A stretch of 64,000 bases of DNA from Pseudocercospora fijiensis CIRAD86 (lineage: Eukaryota; Ascomycota; Dothideomycetes; Mycosphaerellales; Mycosphaerellaceae): NCBI RefSeq assembly GCF_000340215.1, contig NW_006921533.1, positions 4,304,979 through 4,368,978 on the forward strand. Reading direction: 5' to 3'. Positions 1-11,603 of this stretch are shown in pieces. Numbering within the stretch: position 1 is the stretch's first letter; every line of letters begins with the position of its first letter. Below the pieces are notes generated by a model. The model was not told the DNA's origin and made no database searches. It was given only the letters and a program-made list of their open reading frames with translations. A program made the translations under genes and the position numbers.

Positions 1-1284
1 GACACAGTCGAAGACATGATCCATCACAAGATTCGTGAGCCATCCCACTTCTACTGCAAGAAATGCAAGGTCGACTGCGCGGATTGGGAGGGTCTGCTGG
101 CACATCAGGTCGACATGATGGCGCCTTTCCTGGGCGAGAAGAAGAGAGATAGCGGCGAGCGTCCGACGCACATCGTGTGCGAGCTCTGTGGAATAACTTT
201 CAAGAGCATGGGCGGTCGCAGAGATCACCGTAGGCAAGCTCATCCAGCTGACCAAGACGTCGAGTGCCCAGGCTGTAGCTGCAAGTTTCCACGAGCATCG
301 CACTTGATCGATCACCTCGAGCAGGGTCGCTGCTCGCGCTTTACCAAGGACCAATTCTACTCACATATGCAGCATAAGTACATCCTCTCACAAGTCATGA
401 AGAATCCTGGAATATTCTCCGAGCTGGTCATGCAGAACCAAAAGCAGCTTCTTCCGCCGATGGAACAGCTGTCAATCAAGTCTGATGCTGAGGCTGAGGA
501 TCCGGATGAAGGCGGTGTTTCGATTTTGGAGGAGTATGATGAAGCTCAGCAGAGTGGCTACAAGCCTCTGGAGCCCGAGCGGTCTCTGATGGACTTTCAT
601 GATCATGCCAGTGTGAAAGCGTGGCCAAAATTGTCTTCTCGGGCCACATCGAGAGCCGGCGCTCCTTCAGCCACTTCTTCTGCTTGGACCAGCGGCAGGC
701 TCTCAAAGGCGCCCCAAAAGGTCGAGACATCTAGCCAACCAGCGGCAGGCAAGTGGGACGCGATCACCAAGTTCCATCGCGAGCAAAGCAAGAACACGAA
801 TCTGCTAAACACCCATTTCTGGAACGATGAGCAATACTTCTGGAACGAGTTTCTCCAGTGCTACGTTTGCCCTCTGCCCGCCTGCCAGTCCCAGACCGCC
901 CTCTCCAACACATTTACTACCCTCGACGAGATCAAGCAGCACATTGAGCTGGCGCACCTGCGTAGCTTCTACCGATGCGAGGGCTGCTACAAGAGATTCA
1001 ATACGTGCGCTGCTCTTGTAGGTCATGTCGAGGCTACTCAAAAATGCGGCATTCGTCAGAGCGACAAGTTCAAGAAGGTGAGGAACAATTTCGAAATCGC
1101 TACTCTATTCAATGCGCTAACTGATGTGTAGTTCATCAACGAGGTCACAGGAGGCTTTCTGGTCGCTGAGCGCGTTGCCGAGTCTAAGATTTACGGCAGG
1201 GACATGTCTGTCGTGAAGCTTGGCGAAAAGCCACTCAATGGCGTGACGTCTACCAAATACACTAGCAAGAGTCCATATGAGTGA
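1..1284 (+). CDS. C2H2-type zinc finger protein (5' end may lie outside window)
   Basis: Two exons: <1-1077 and 1132-1284, joined over a 54-bp intron (gtgagg...gtgtag, phase 0). Exon 2 adds 50 codons and ends in TGA at 1282-1284. The first ATG is at 16, but the frame is open to base 1, so the true start may be upstream; from that ATG the protein has 404 residues. Several Cys/His pairs are visible. An N-terminal cluster has CKKC. A second finger has CELC followed by HRRQAH, and a third CPGC followed by HLEQGRC. Near residue 290 lies CPLPAC followed by HIELAH, and a C2HC-like CEGC finger follows near residue 325. The middle (about 150-260) is acidic, then Ser/Ala-rich and probably disordered. 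I infer a nucleic-acid-binding nuclear protein. The family is common in Dothideomycetes, but no target can be named. Confidence 0.8.
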
Positions 1285-1449
1285 TTAGGAACACTGATAT
1301 GAAAAGATTCATCACCACGGACACTTCCCAAGCAAGGCGATTGTTGCGTGATCCACACGCATCGAGGGAGGATAGCATACATGCAAAGCCTAGCATTGGT
1401 CTTCAGAAGGCGTCTTGCATACAAAGCACAGAAATGCAGAATGGGATAT

Positions 1450-1490
1450 CTTCTTCTTCTTCTTCTTCTTCTTCTTCTTCTTCTTCTTCT
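1450..1490. repeat. (TTC)n microsatellite
   Basis: An uninterrupted run of about 13 TTC triplets, directly followed by TAG. It lies just upstream of the GMC oxidoreductase relic and would look like a polypyrimidine tract before a 3' splice site at 1491-1492. Confidence 0.95.
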
Positions 1491-1492
1491 AG

Positions 1493-1762
1493 GTCACTTC
1501 TCAATCTGCACATTTTGTTCGCGAGCGCCAGCTCACGATGTATCATCCCATTGGAACTAGTGCAATGCTGCCGCAAGTTGATGGCGGTGTGGTGGACACC
1601 AAACGGCAGCTGCATGGCGTTGATGGCCTACTTGTCGTGGATGCTTCCGTGTTCCCGCTCCATGTCCAAGGCAATATAATAAGTTTGGTGTATTCTCTGA
1701 CGGAGAAGGCGGCTCATCTGATTAAGGTGGAACATGCTCCTGACACCAGTATCATGGCGCGA
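1493..1762 (+). pseudogene. GMC oxidoreductase C-terminal relic
   Basis: Translation in the frame of the ATG at 1538 gives the C-terminal signature of FAD-dependent GMC oxidoreductases (glucose/choline/aryl-alcohol oxidase family). It contains YHPIGTSAM, which carries the active-site His region, then a DGGVVD loop, then VVDASVFPL and GNIISLVYSLTEKAA. In-frame sequence back to 1493 (AHFVRERQLT) also fits the family. Only about 80-90 residues exist, against roughly 550-650 for a full enzyme. Nothing in 1285-1450 resembles the FAD-binding N-terminus. The frame runs on to 1834 with non-family sequence and overlaps exon 3 of the opposite-strand JMJD7 gene. I infer a decayed remnant, unless a missed upstream exon lies outside what I can recognise. 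Confidence 0.75.
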
Positions 1763-1781
1763 ACGGTATGCCCAAACTTGT

Positions 1782-2973
1782 CTATGAGATGGATGGCGCA
1801 TCAGACTCATGCTCTGCCTCATCGCCAAAATTGAAGGCCGGATACACGACTTTTCGTGCCTGAGCATTAGAAACATCTCGCAGGAAAGCGTTCTGGGCCC
1901 AGAAAACCCCGTCAAATGACATGTCGTACTATAGAATACGGAAGGGACTGAGTCAGCGAGTGGTGTCTCTTTCATAATGCTCTGGGGCTCTATGCACTTA
2001 CCCAGTAATTTACAGAGCAAGAAAAGCCCTCAGGACCGGGGCTTTGGCTGACTTTGTGATACCACATTGCGGGCAGGTAAAACATGTCGCCTTCATTCAA
2101 TGAAATCCTCGTCGGCTTTGACAACGATGAGAATTCAGTGGCACGCGTTTGTGGTTCGTCCGGGTCCCATGTAGGTACGGGAACAGGTTCTGCATCCGCC
2201 TGTAGACGGGGTTCGAACTCCAGGCTGGTCTCCGACGAGGGCTGATATCGCCCGCAGGCCACTGGCTTCTCGTTCACGCAAGGCATGTCAACAGGTGGCA
2301 AAAGCACAAAATGCTTCTGGCCGCGGACCTGCACATAGATATTCTCATAGTTGTCCTTGTGCAGCGAAGTCGTGGATCGCTCATTCCCCAGCCAGAAGTT
2401 GATCGCATCAGGTTCCTGCTCCAGCGCAAGAGTCGCGTATGAGATGTCAGGAGGCACGTCTGCGAAAAGATTCGAGTATTCGCCGCGCAGATTGTCGTTC
2501 TGAGTTTGTGCGTACTTTACAGTCCTCGCCGCGGGCGTGTCCGAGCGACCTGTCTGGAGCAGACTGGTATCCTCCTGCACGTACTTCAAAAAATCCTCGA
2601 ATGCCTCCGATGTCTCATACGGCTCGACGTACATAAGACCACCAAGTTCATCTTCCACGATGGCATCCGCATTCCTAGTCTGTTTCGTCAACTGGCCGAG
2701 CTCAACCAGGGTCGGGGTGTTGTCGTCCTACCCTTTCGGCGTGCAGGCAACATTGACCAACTGGCCCAGCATGGTCTGGGTTAAGTATGCTGCGTCCCAT
2801 GCGTGGACTGCCGGCCAATCCCAGGCAGCATTTCGGACCACGAATGGTCTATTTTTGCGCACAAAGCGCGAGAACTCAAGGGCGCTGGGCACGCGGTGCA
2901 ACTCGTCGACGGCGCTCACGTTCAGCTCGTGATACGTGTGGATGAGTTGCTGGATCGGATGCTCCAGCGACAT
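1782..2973 (-). CDS. JMJD7-type JmjC domain hydroxylase
   Basis: Three exons: 2973-2732, 2674-2002 and 1928-1782. Introns are 2731-2675 (57 bp) and 2001-1929 (73 bp, gtaagt...ctatag). The product is 353 residues. It resembles JMJD7, a cupin-fold Fe(II)/2-oxoglutarate oxygenase; human JMJD7 is a (3S)-lysyl hydroxylase acting on DRG GTPases. The iron ligands are visible: H186 and D188 in SLHKDN, and the distal H287 in AMWYHKV. GQKHF follows the HxD motif. Exon 3 restores the family end, VNYW followed by YDM. An in-frame ATG at 3063 would add 30 residues. I prefer 2973 because from there (MSLEHP...) the protein lines up with the usual JMJD7 N-terminus. The gene is divergent from the F-box gene. 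The substrate in this fungus is inference. Confidence 0.88.
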
Positions 2974-3340
2974 GGCCCGAAGATGTTGTTCTCGGATCTG
3001 CACAAGTCCGAACGGCCTCCTGGTCGATGTTGTGTGCAGCTCAATCAAGGATGACACCGTCACTGTGCAGACAAATCGGTCGAAGCAGCGGCTGCAGGCT
3101 CGCCCGCTGGAACCCAGTGCATATGGTACATTGATATATTGATAATAATCAATAATGCGCCTTGAATCAAGCGCGTGTTAATAACTACATCCATGTCATC
3201 ATGAGTAACCTTATTGACCTTGCGATAGGCATACCCGGCTCAGTTGTGCGTTGAAGCTCCGGGCCTGTGCAATGTGCACATCCATCCTCTATGTACATGC
3301 ATGTGCATACGGCTCCCACAGAAAACCCGCCGCCACTGTC
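2974..3340. promoter_or_regulatory. Divergent intergenic region between JMJD7-like and F-box genes
   Basis: This 367-bp stretch separates two divergent start codons, so it should hold both promoters. It has a short AT-rich part (about 3125-3180) but no element I can name. An in-frame ATG at 3063 for the leftward gene also lies here. Confidence 0.5.
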
Positions 3341-5194
3341 ATGAAGCGCGCTCGCGAAGTCGAGGCACCTGCGAGGAAGAAGATGATGGCTGCTCCAGCT
3401 GTAGCTGATATGGGACAAGCCCCGACGAACGCATTTCGAGAAAGTCAGGCGCCCAGAGCAGTGCTCCCCAAATCGCATCGCATCGCATCGTACTAATAAC
3501 ACCTTCCAGTCCCGCGCTACGTTCAATACACCTCGCCCGCCGTGAGCACGATTCCCGCGAGCGATGGCACGCCGAGAGCCGCGACTGCGCTGCCGCTCAA
3601 CCTGGTTGCGCTCATCGTCTCCTATCTGGACGACATAGGAGATTTGGCAAGAGTGTGTCGGACGTCAAGGTTGATGTATTACATGACCCTGCCTCAGTTG
3701 TACCAAAATGTGAATCTCCATTCATATGGCGAAATGCGTTACATCAATGGCAGGCCGGAGGGTTTTGGGAGTGGCAGCCCGTTCATGATGGCTTTGAATG
3801 GGCTGGTGACCAAGGGACATGGTGCTTTGGTTAGAGACTTCCGTGTTTGGGGAGAATGGAAAGAGACTGGTATCGACGATTTCGCCAAGGGAAGAGTGCC
3901 TTGCAACTCGATGATGCTCAACATTCTCCTGCGAGCGGCCACGGACAAGATGACAAAGCTGGAGTCTTTTTGCTGGGAGCTCAACTGCAAGCCCTTGAAG
4001 ACCCTCTATCAGGGCTTAGGTGCGCACAACACATTGACCAGCTTTACGTTGAGATTCCCATCTACACGTGTTCCACGGCCATCAGTCCTGATTCCGCCTA
4101 TGTTCAACCTCCGCGCGTTTCGGGCAATGGATGTCGACCCAATGTGCTATCCGGACGATATCAGCATGCTCATGCTTCACTCGAAAAAGCTTGAAGATGT
4201 GCGACTACACTTCTCTCCGCGCATGCGAGCAGAGGCAGAGTCCATCATGAATCTCAATCTGTTCTTTGGAAGATGTCACAAAGCTGGCTACAAGCTCAAG
4301 GTCAAGCATTTCGCCCTCCAGAACTGGTTTGGACCGAACGTACTGGGCTTCGACCAAATCTTCGAAACGGAATCTTGTAAAAGCATCACATTCATCGACA
4401 CATTTGGAGGCAACGATCCGCGAACAGTTTTCGTGGATGACACGTGGAAGGATATTCCGCAGGATATGATGACTGCTTTCGAACGTGTACGATGCAACGA
4501 GATCTCGCCATCACACATCGAAATTATGCGCAAATCCAGGGTGCAAATGAAGGAGTTCTACATTGTCAGCAACGCGAAACGCCCAAAAACAGGATTCACA
4601 CCACTCAATGGAACTTCCGGCAGTCCGATCACTCCAAGCGTAGACACACCACACGACGAAAATGCGTCTCCGGAATCGATCGCGCTGGGTAAAGATTATC
4701 TGCACGCGATCTCTCGTTTCCATGGCGAAGCTCTAAGGCACCTGCTCCTCTCCGATTTGTGGGCGATCACGAAGGACGAGATGGCAGACCTCGTGAGACA
4801 CTGTCCGAACCTAGAGCAACTAGGAATGGCGATCGACAGCGTGGATCACGAGTCCATTCGCCTTCTAATGCCCTTCTTGCCCAAATTGAAGATTTTGCGC
4901 CTCTTGAACAACGAACAATTACAGCAACACTTACGAACGTGGTCGCACGAAGAGCGAATGTGGCGTATGGGCCTAGACCTATCACGCAGGCCTCCCCCGT
5001 GCCTTCAGTTCGTCTGTATGGCAGACTTTTGCTACAAGCTCGGAAGGAATGTGGAAATGATGAAGGATGACGGGACGATTGAAACCCGATACGAAATGTC
5101 AATGGTCGACAAGAAAGAGGCAATGATGTTCGAGATTTGGAGATTGGATGCTCTGGACATCAGTGTGGACCCAGTCGCGCCATTTAATACTTGA
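3341..5194 (+). CDS. F-box domain protein
   Basis: Two exons: 3341-3443 and 3510-5194. The 66-bp intron (gtcagg...ttccag) has a good branch site (ctaataac). The product is 595 residues. The N-terminus is basic (MKRAREVEAPARKK), a possible nuclear signal. Residues about 55-100 form an F-box: LPLNLVALIVSYLDDIGDLARVCRTS split over the usual helix pattern, with the conserved LP, the hydrophobic ladder and VCR. The rest has leucine-rich, repeat-like segments (for example around LRHLLLSDLW and LPKLKILRLL) and a Ser/Thr/Pro linker near residue 375. F-box proteins recruit substrates to SCF ubiquitin ligases through Skp1; the substrate here cannot be told. The splice is needed because the downstream frame has no good ATG before the F-box. 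Confidence 0.85.
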
Positions 5195-5242
5195 GAATGG
5201 CGAATAGTCCATGCTTCGAAATCACCCTCCACGTATGGGCTT

Positions 5243-6760
5243 TTACTCAATCAAGGCAGTCTGGCCAAGATCTAGCCGTAACTTGGACCATCTGCTGCAA
5301 AGCACTCTGCCATCTTTAATCACCGCCAAAAGGTGCTTCTCTGGTCGAACCAACACCTCGATGTCCTCGAGCGGATTCGCATTCAGGATCAAAAGATCTG
5401 CAGCGAAGCCTTCCTTCACTCTGCCGAGCTTCTCATCCTGCCTGAGCATTCGTGCTGCATTGACAGTTGCGCTTTGAAGGATCTTCAAGGGCGAAAGCCC
5501 GGCCTGTTTCCGAAGCTTGAATTCACGACTCTGCATCACTTGCAGCGGTCCTAAAAGATCTGTACCAAAGCACATGGTGACGCCACACCGATCTGCAAGC
5601 TGTATCGAGGCCAATCCGGCTTCCAGTACTTTCGCGTTCTTGGCGGCAATACTCGGAGGTAAGAAATTACCGAACTCGCGGGATGCCATAGCCTCGTAAG
5701 TAATCTGGGACGTCATTGTCAGCATGCGGGCAATCATCCCAGCCATCCATGGGCCTTACCAGTGTTGGAGTAAGAAAACCGCCTTTCTCCGCAAGTAACT
5801 TCGCCGTCGGTTCATCAATCAGATTTCCATGTTCAACACCTTTCCACGTCAGCAACCTGGATTTGACAGCATTCTGCTTTCTCACCTAGCACGCCATTGG
5901 CGACAGCATTCTGTATAGCAGCAGGGGTGTATGCGTGAGCAGTCACGAAGGTTTGAGAATCGCTCGCGACCCTCACAAATGCACGAATCTCTTCTGGGGT
6001 GTATTGGAGATTCGTAAGCTTGTCCGTGTTGGATGCCACACCACCGCTTGCCATAATTTTTATGAAGTCTGCGCCTTGTCTGATCTCCTCGCGAGCCGCG
6101 TGCAGGCACTGATCTACACCATCTGCGATTCGACCTAGCCCTCTGGTGTTGCCACCGCAGCACTGGTACTCTTCGTCTTTGGACGATCGCATGTCGCCGT
6201 GACCTCCAGTCTGCGATATTCCATGACCAGAAATGAAGAGTCGCGGGCCAGGATGTAAACCTTCCGCTAAGGCCTCTTTCATGGCGAGTCCGGCTCCTCC
6301 ACAATCACGAATGGAAGTAAAGCCGCGTTTGAGCATCTCATATGCCAGATACGGTTGGCGAAGGAGCGCAGTGTTCGGGTCTTGGTTCATGGTATCTTTG
6401 AGGCCATCTTCTCCGGGAGGCGTGGCAAGATGGACATGGCAGTCGATCAGGCCTGGTACGACATATCTGCCTTCGAGGTTGACAATATCGACCGGCTCGT
6501 TATGCGTCCAGGAAAGGACTTCATCGCCTGGCGAGGGCTTTGAGCTGAGTTTAGTCATGCGGTGAATGACGCCATCTTTGATATCTATCGTGACATTCTC
6601 GTGTACACCGCCATCTTTTGGATCTGTACAGACATGTAATTAGCGGAACTAGTTACAGTCGTCACTCTCATCTGCCGAGCTCACCGACAAGCCTGGCGTC
6701 TACCAATCTATATCTCTTGCGCGTTGTCGCTGTCCATGGCTTCATTTTTTCCGTGGCCAT
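5243..6760 (-). CDS. Metal-dependent amidohydrolase (imidazolonepropionase/prolidase-like)
   Basis: Four exons: 6760-6685, 6623-5886, 5839-5760 and 5704-5243. Introns are 61, 46 and 55 bp, all GT-AG with matching phases, giving 451 residues. It is an amidohydrolase-superfamily TIM barrel. The metal-binding HVH pair is H88/H90 in DCHVHLA; K214 lies in [11 protein letters not shown]255 in VTAHAY, a further His in VEHGN, and the catalytic Asp in CFGTD. A C-terminal beta-sandwich segment ([14 protein letters not shown]) returns after the barrel. Relatives in bacteria and fungi include Xaa-Pro-type dipeptidases and other amide hydrolases, so the substrate is open. No signal peptide is visible, which suggests a cytosolic protein. 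It is convergent with the F-box gene, with 48 bp between stop codons. The 46-bp intron is very short; its acceptor was chosen because it restores the family sequence VEHGN. Confidence 0.88.
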
Positions 6761-7856
6761 AGCTAAGAAGCAGTAGCTGTTGGCCACCAAGGTGCTTGGT
6801 GTCCTGGTGAGGTACAGTAGAGGAAACTGCGGGAGTGGACCGCGGGCGGAACTCAATTTCTCGCTGGAACCATTCACTCCCTTCGCTCCGGTCTGCTGTT
6901 TCCTCTCATTCACAACCCACCTTCATACAACAATGGGACAGATTACCTTGTCAATCCGCTTCCTCCAGCAAACGCCGATTGCAATGGACTACTTCACGTG
7001 CCAGGACAGCCGATGGAATCGATAAGACGGCAGCCGCACGGCCAAGGACTGGCCGCAATGTTCCCCAAAATTGCTAGACACGGCCACGCTCGTGGTCAAG
7101 CACTTCCAGTAGGGATAGGTTTGTTCGCTTGCCTAGAAGACGCATACGCGATGGAAAACGCCAACATGATCTTCAGCAAAGATGCTGAAAAGAAGCTGCC
7201 GCTCGAAAGGGTGATTGACCATGAGCATGCACAGGTCTATAAGATCGACCTTGCAGAGAGAAGAGTGGGCAATGGAAGATGAATATGGTCGTGCTGCCGA
7301 TGGCACCGACAAGCAAGACAAGAACTTCAGATACACGACATGGGCCCAGCATCAACATTGAGATTTCCGCGTCATCGGCCAGCTCGAGCTCTAAGAGACT
7401 TGCTGTCATACTTGCCGCCGGAACTTTGTTCAGTCCAATGTTTGTACGAATGCACCAGCATGGCCCGATGGCGTCTGCAGGTTGTTCATCATTACATGGA
7501 AGTGAATGATGCCTTCAAGAGCAACATTGAACAGTCTTCAGCGACACTCAATCCTTTATCAACTTGTTAAATAGGACATACTGATCTCAGACAGCAAGAA
7601 AGCCCGTACGTAGCAATGCAGACTCTCACACTGTCTTATGTGTAGTATTGTCTCAGACCTATCGACAAGGGAGACTGCAAGGCTATCTGGACATTTCTTA
7701 TGGCCCCAAAGGCAGACGTAATTATATTAAGGCCTAAAGGTGCATACACAACCGCAGCCCAGGTGTGCCAGCTGAGCGTACCTCTTCAAATTACCGCTCA
7801 AGGTCACACAAACGCCTTCCGACAGTATCGAATCGCAGTCAAGGATCGAATCCAAC
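6761..7856. other. Intergenic region with no gene I can support
   Basis: About 1.1 kb upstream of both the amidohydrolase (-) and the coiled-coil protein gene (+). It holds protein-like fragments in switching frames, such as KLPLERVIDHEHAQVYKIDLA near 7190-7250 followed by EEWAMEDEYGRAADGT in another frame near 7262-7310. That would fit a decayed gene, but I recognise no family. Another short ORF at 7700-7897 runs into the next gene's start. Confidence 0.4.
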
Positions 7857-8894
7857 ATGAATACCAAACCCGCAAACAAGAAGGGCAGGAAGTCTAAACG
7901 ACAGCATCAGCCCGAGCATCCACCGGTGGAGTGGACGTTCACCAAAAAGTTCCTTCCTGACTTAGTCAATGGGCCTTACCAGCGAGATAGAGAGGCCATG
8001 CTTGCTTGGATAAGAGAGCTACGAAGTCCATTGAAAGACTTCTGCCTGACGGAGCTCAGCGGTGCTAGATACATGGAACTTGGAAGGGCACTGACTACCG
8101 ACGAGGCAAACTGGTTGACTCAGATGCCGCAGATGGTGGAGAAAGCAATGAACATCAGCCCAGATGATATTGCAGCACGAAAGTCTAAGGGGTTTGAAAC
8201 TAATGATCCAGAGAGCGATCGAGATATGCACCTTGTGTACTTGATGAGGCGTATCTGCGACAGTGATGGCATGCCCATACCTCCGATAGGTAACAGGGGG
8301 TCGCGAGCTGGGGCAGAGCGTGCTCGCCTGAGATACAGCGTGGCGTGGGGTCTTCTTTTGACGACTCTATCGGACCTTCAGCAGAACCCTAACGGCGATT
8401 TCCAAGTAGCCATAGGAACCAGTGGCATACAAAAATGGCCTGATGGTATCGACCATGATCTCAAATCAAGCTTGCCCGCTTCAGGAGAGACAACAACTTC
8501 GTCGCAAAAGCGTCGGTCTTCTAGGTCACCGCCACGCAGCCCAGTAGGCAGAAGGCTGAAGAAGCGAAACAACGCAGCAGCAAGATCATATGCATCTCCA
8601 ACTCGACCACAGCTTCCGCAGGAGCCCGATCAGGCCGAGGCTTCATCACGATACTCAAGTACCGCTGACCCCGTTGCAGTCGCGCTGACCGCCGAAAATG
8701 GCAACGCCGCAGGAGCTCTTGAGACCGTTGAAGCAGTACCAGATGCACAAACGATGGAGAGTCTTCGGGCTGCACTCAAGCGAGAAACACGATTGCGTAA
8801 CGAAGCAGAAGCGAAACTCACAGCAGTCCGAGAAGCAGTCACAGCTTTGGAAACGGCAGTGGAGAAAGTCAAGGCGGCTGTGCAGGTGACATGA
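7857..8894 (+). CDS. Hypothetical protein with basic/RS-like linker and C-terminal coiled coil
   Basis: A single 345-codon ORF. I do not recognise the family. The first 15 residues are strongly basic (KKGRKSKRQ). A compact region follows (about 20-190). A basic Ser/Arg-rich stretch (QKRRSSRSPPRSPVGRRLKK, roughly 215-235) looks like a bipartite nuclear signal. The last 45 residues form a heptad-like, Ala/Glu/Lys-rich coiled coil (SLRAALKRETRLRNEAEAKL onward). The start at 7857 is the first ATG of the open frame; upstream sequence in other frames gives no better start. It is convergent with the VHS/GAT gene. A nuclear protein that forms oligomers is inference only. Confidence 0.6.
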   Translation: MNTKPANKKGRKSKRQHQPEHPPVEWTFTKKFLPDLVNGPYQRDREAMLAWIRELRSPLKDFCLTELSGARYMELGRALTTDEANWLTQMPQMVEKAMNISPDDIAARKSKGFETNDPESDRDMHLVYLMRRICDSDGMPIPPIGNRGSRAGAERARLRYSVAWGLLLTTLSDLQQNPNGDFQVAIGTSGIQKWPDGIDHDLKSSLPASGETTTSSQKRRSSRSPPRSPVGRRLKKRNNAAARSYASPTRPQLPQEPDQAEASSRYSSTADPVAVALTAENGNAAGALETVEAVPDAQTMESLRAALKRETRLRNEAEAKLTAVREAVTALETAVEKVKAAVQVT

Positions 8895-9203
8895 GATGAT
8901 GAGAAGGGGTGTGACCAAAGTCGAGCGAAGAAGAGCGCTTGGTTTTTAGTGAAAGAGCATCTTCGCTTGCGCGTGGACATCAGTAGCAGAAGTTGAACAA
9001 TAATGCCGGCTGATCGTTCGATACCTAGATGAAAAGTGCCGAAAGAATTGCCTGTCTTTCACCTGCAAGTGGATGGTACCATAATTAACCACTTTCCCAC
9101 ACACCACGTGTCTATCGCTCATGCTCAGATATCTGCAGTAGTCACAGTTCCCGCAAACTTGATCGAGTATCCATACGTAAATCCTTGCCCTCGCTGAACC
9201 AAA

Positions 9204-9241
<38 letters not shown>

Positions 9242-9987
9242 CCAACAACAACAACCCCCCCGATGCGCTTCCGATCGATCAGCAGCAGTGGAGGAAGTGG
9301 AAGTGGAAGTGGAACATCACGGCTGTTGCGGCCCAGATTTTTTCTTCAAAATCTCGATTCAACGATTGATCGAGATTTCAAATTTGAGGACATTGGCTAG
9401 CGTGCTGAAGTTTTTCTCCAACCACACTCTCGCGTGCAAGAAATCGTGGGAAAAGACAAGCAGCTGTGCTGTCAATCCGCACATCTATCTCTTCATCGAT
9501 AACTTACGTGGAAGTAGTAAAGTATTCCACAGGAAAGAGAAAGCAGCACGGACATTTCCACACCATACATGAGCTAGCGTCGGCAATTGTAGTGCCAATC
9601 ACCATCAATCAAATAGCTTTTTCTTGTTTCGCAAGTGTTCATTATGCTCATTGCTCGCTATTCACAAATATCTCTCCCTCTCTTTCCCCTCTCTCTCAAA
9701 GCAAAAACAAACAAAACAAGAAAAAACAAACAAAAGTGGTATCTCAATCAAACTTCACGCGTCATTCATCCTCTCTCTTCAGACGCGCACAGCCGTCTCT
9801 GGTTCTTGCCATCAGTACACTGTCACTTTGCTCATTACCTCTTCGCTCAATGACTCCTCGTCGGCTTCTTGGGCTCTTCCGGGCTCATTTTTCCGTCATC
9901 ATCTTCCGGCTGCGCACCGTGCATCGTCAAGTGACCGGCAGCCCTCTGCTGCCTGCCTACATAGCTCTGGGTGATGTCGCTCGTGTG
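8895..9987. other. Intergenic region between convergent genes
   Basis: This should be mostly 3' untranslated and spacer DNA. It contains an (AAC)n microsatellite and a TC-rich tract near 9670-9705. The rightward ORF at 9466-10092 overlaps the end of the leftward gene and has no protein-like signature, so I do not call it. Confidence 0.5.
9204..9258. repeat. (AAC)n microsatellite
   Basis: About 16 AAC-type triplets with one ACC interruption, followed by a run of C. The flanking sequence is noncoding. Confidence 0.95.
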
Positions 9988-11603
9988 TCACGCACCGACT
10001 CCAGGACGCTGCGGCGAGGACGGGCTTACTACCGCATCACTTGGAATGCTACCGCGAGTCTCGACCGGCGAGATCTGTGGTTTGTCTGGTGAATAGGCGT
10101 TTTCGAGATCGGTTGTGTTCTGTCGAGGGAGTGGCTGCGGTGCGAATGTAGGTTCGGAATCGATGTGGAAAGTCTGGGCAGGCTGCTGTCGCTGATGGGT
10201 TGGAGGCTGTGACGGAGCCTGGAACGCGCCATAGCTCTGTTCGGCCGGCTGATCTGCTGGATGCGCGAAAGGATTCTCGGGTTGATGGTGTTGAGTTGGC
10301 TGAGTCTGCGGGGCGTCTCGCGCATTGAGACTACTGACCATGTCTGGTGGTGGGCCCGGAGACGCTTGGTAGCCGGCTTGTGCCCGAGTATTGCTGTAGA
10401 CCTGATTGCTGGATGGATTCTGATTCTCGTAGCCATTCGGAGCTGAAGTGAACGCGGTGTCCTGCTGTTGTGGAGGCGCAAATGCGCCATAGCCATTCGA
10501 GGCTGTCGTCTGGTTCAGCTGCTGTTGAGGTGGAGTTGGCGATTGACCAAGAGCCCTCCTGGCAGCAAGCACAGCTCTCTGGTACCTGCTTGTGGCCAGG
10601 CTGAGCTGCTCGTTTGTCTCAATGAGTGTGTGCATGGTGTCATGATCAGGCGAGGGATGGTCGGCATTGATGTATGACTGCATGCTCTTCTGCGCGCTCT
10701 GACAGCGGTCGTTGAACTCCTTCAGCAGCTCGTCATGCAGAACCTGTTCTGCTGGCGTGCTCTGCACAAGCTGAAGGAGAATCTTGGCCGTATTCTTTGC
10801 TTCTTCGACCCGGCTTGCCAGCTCAACAGCATTCGGCAGACCCGCGCCATCTCGTCTCCTCCTGTTGCCCGAATCCTGCCTGTGCTGCTGCTGCTGCTCT
10901 TGCGGGTTCGGATGTGGAAAGCCGGTGCGATTGAGTTGAGTAGAGGCTCTGCTGAAGCTCATGCTCATCCTGCCGCCTCCGCTCAGACTTCCTCCCATAC
11001 CCTTCTCCTTCCTCCACATAGCCAGCAGTGGCTGCACACCCTCATCGTACTGTTTGTTGACTTCCAGGGCGTCCAGGGTCTCTCTCAGAATCTGCTGCGT
11101 GCTCTGGTCCTTGCCGGTGCGGAGCAGTTCTTTGACCGTAGTCACGAAGCTCTTATCGAAGTTGCGCGTAAAAGTGGCGCCGGGGTTGTCGCTGAGGATG
11201 CGGATAAGCATGATAGCGTTGTACTGCACGCGCGGTTTCGACTGCCATTCTTTCGAGAGGAACTTCCGGATCTGGATTGCAGCGCTCGCAGCGGCCATGG
11301 GCGAGGACTCGGCGGACTCGACGATGACGGGGAGGTGTAGCACTTCCTCTCCGCCATTGCTGGTGCTGGCGCTCTCGCAGAAGAGTCGGATAGCGCGGGG
11401 AGCGTTCGCCTCGGGCGAGTCGGCGGGCGCATTGTCAAAGTCGGGTGAGTCTCTGTTCCTGATACCACCGCGCGACGAGACGCCTGGTAGTGGTGGTGTC
11501 AGCAGAGGCAAGGCAAGGCAAGGCGATCGCTCACGCTGGATTGGACTCAGCTGGACAGACACATACTCTTGGTTCGCTTGATGAGGCCTTTGAACGATTT
11601 CAT
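9988..11603 (-). CDS. VHS/ENTH- and GAT-domain protein (Lsb5-like endocytic adaptor)
   Basis: Two exons: 11603-11567 and 11483-9988. The intron is 83 bp (gtatgt...ctaccag); exon 1 encodes MKSFKGLIKRTK plus one base. The product is 510 residues. Residues about 20-150 form a helical VHS/ENTH-type module (ESASTSNGGEEVLHLPVIVE, then IQIRKFL, VQYNAIMLIRILSDNPG). Residues about 225-330 form a GAT-like three-helix region (VEEAKNTAKILLQLVQSTP onward). The C-terminal 170 residues are Gln/Pro/Asn-rich, with an NPF motif (ENPFAHP), a typical ligand for EH domains. Yeast Lsb5 and GGA-type proteins with VHS plus GAT bind ubiquitin and actin-patch partners, so a role in endocytosis or endosomal sorting is likely. 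The start is supported because the spliced N-terminus (basic, KSFKGLIK) fits the family. Confidence 0.8.

Noticed and set aside
7190..7600. A spliced gene upstream of the coiled-coil protein
   Set aside because: Protein-like fragments switch frames without matching splice sites, and I recognise no family.
9466..10092. 208-codon plus-strand ORF
   Set aside because: It lies largely in low-complexity DNA and its end is antisense to the VHS/GAT gene. No protein-like features.
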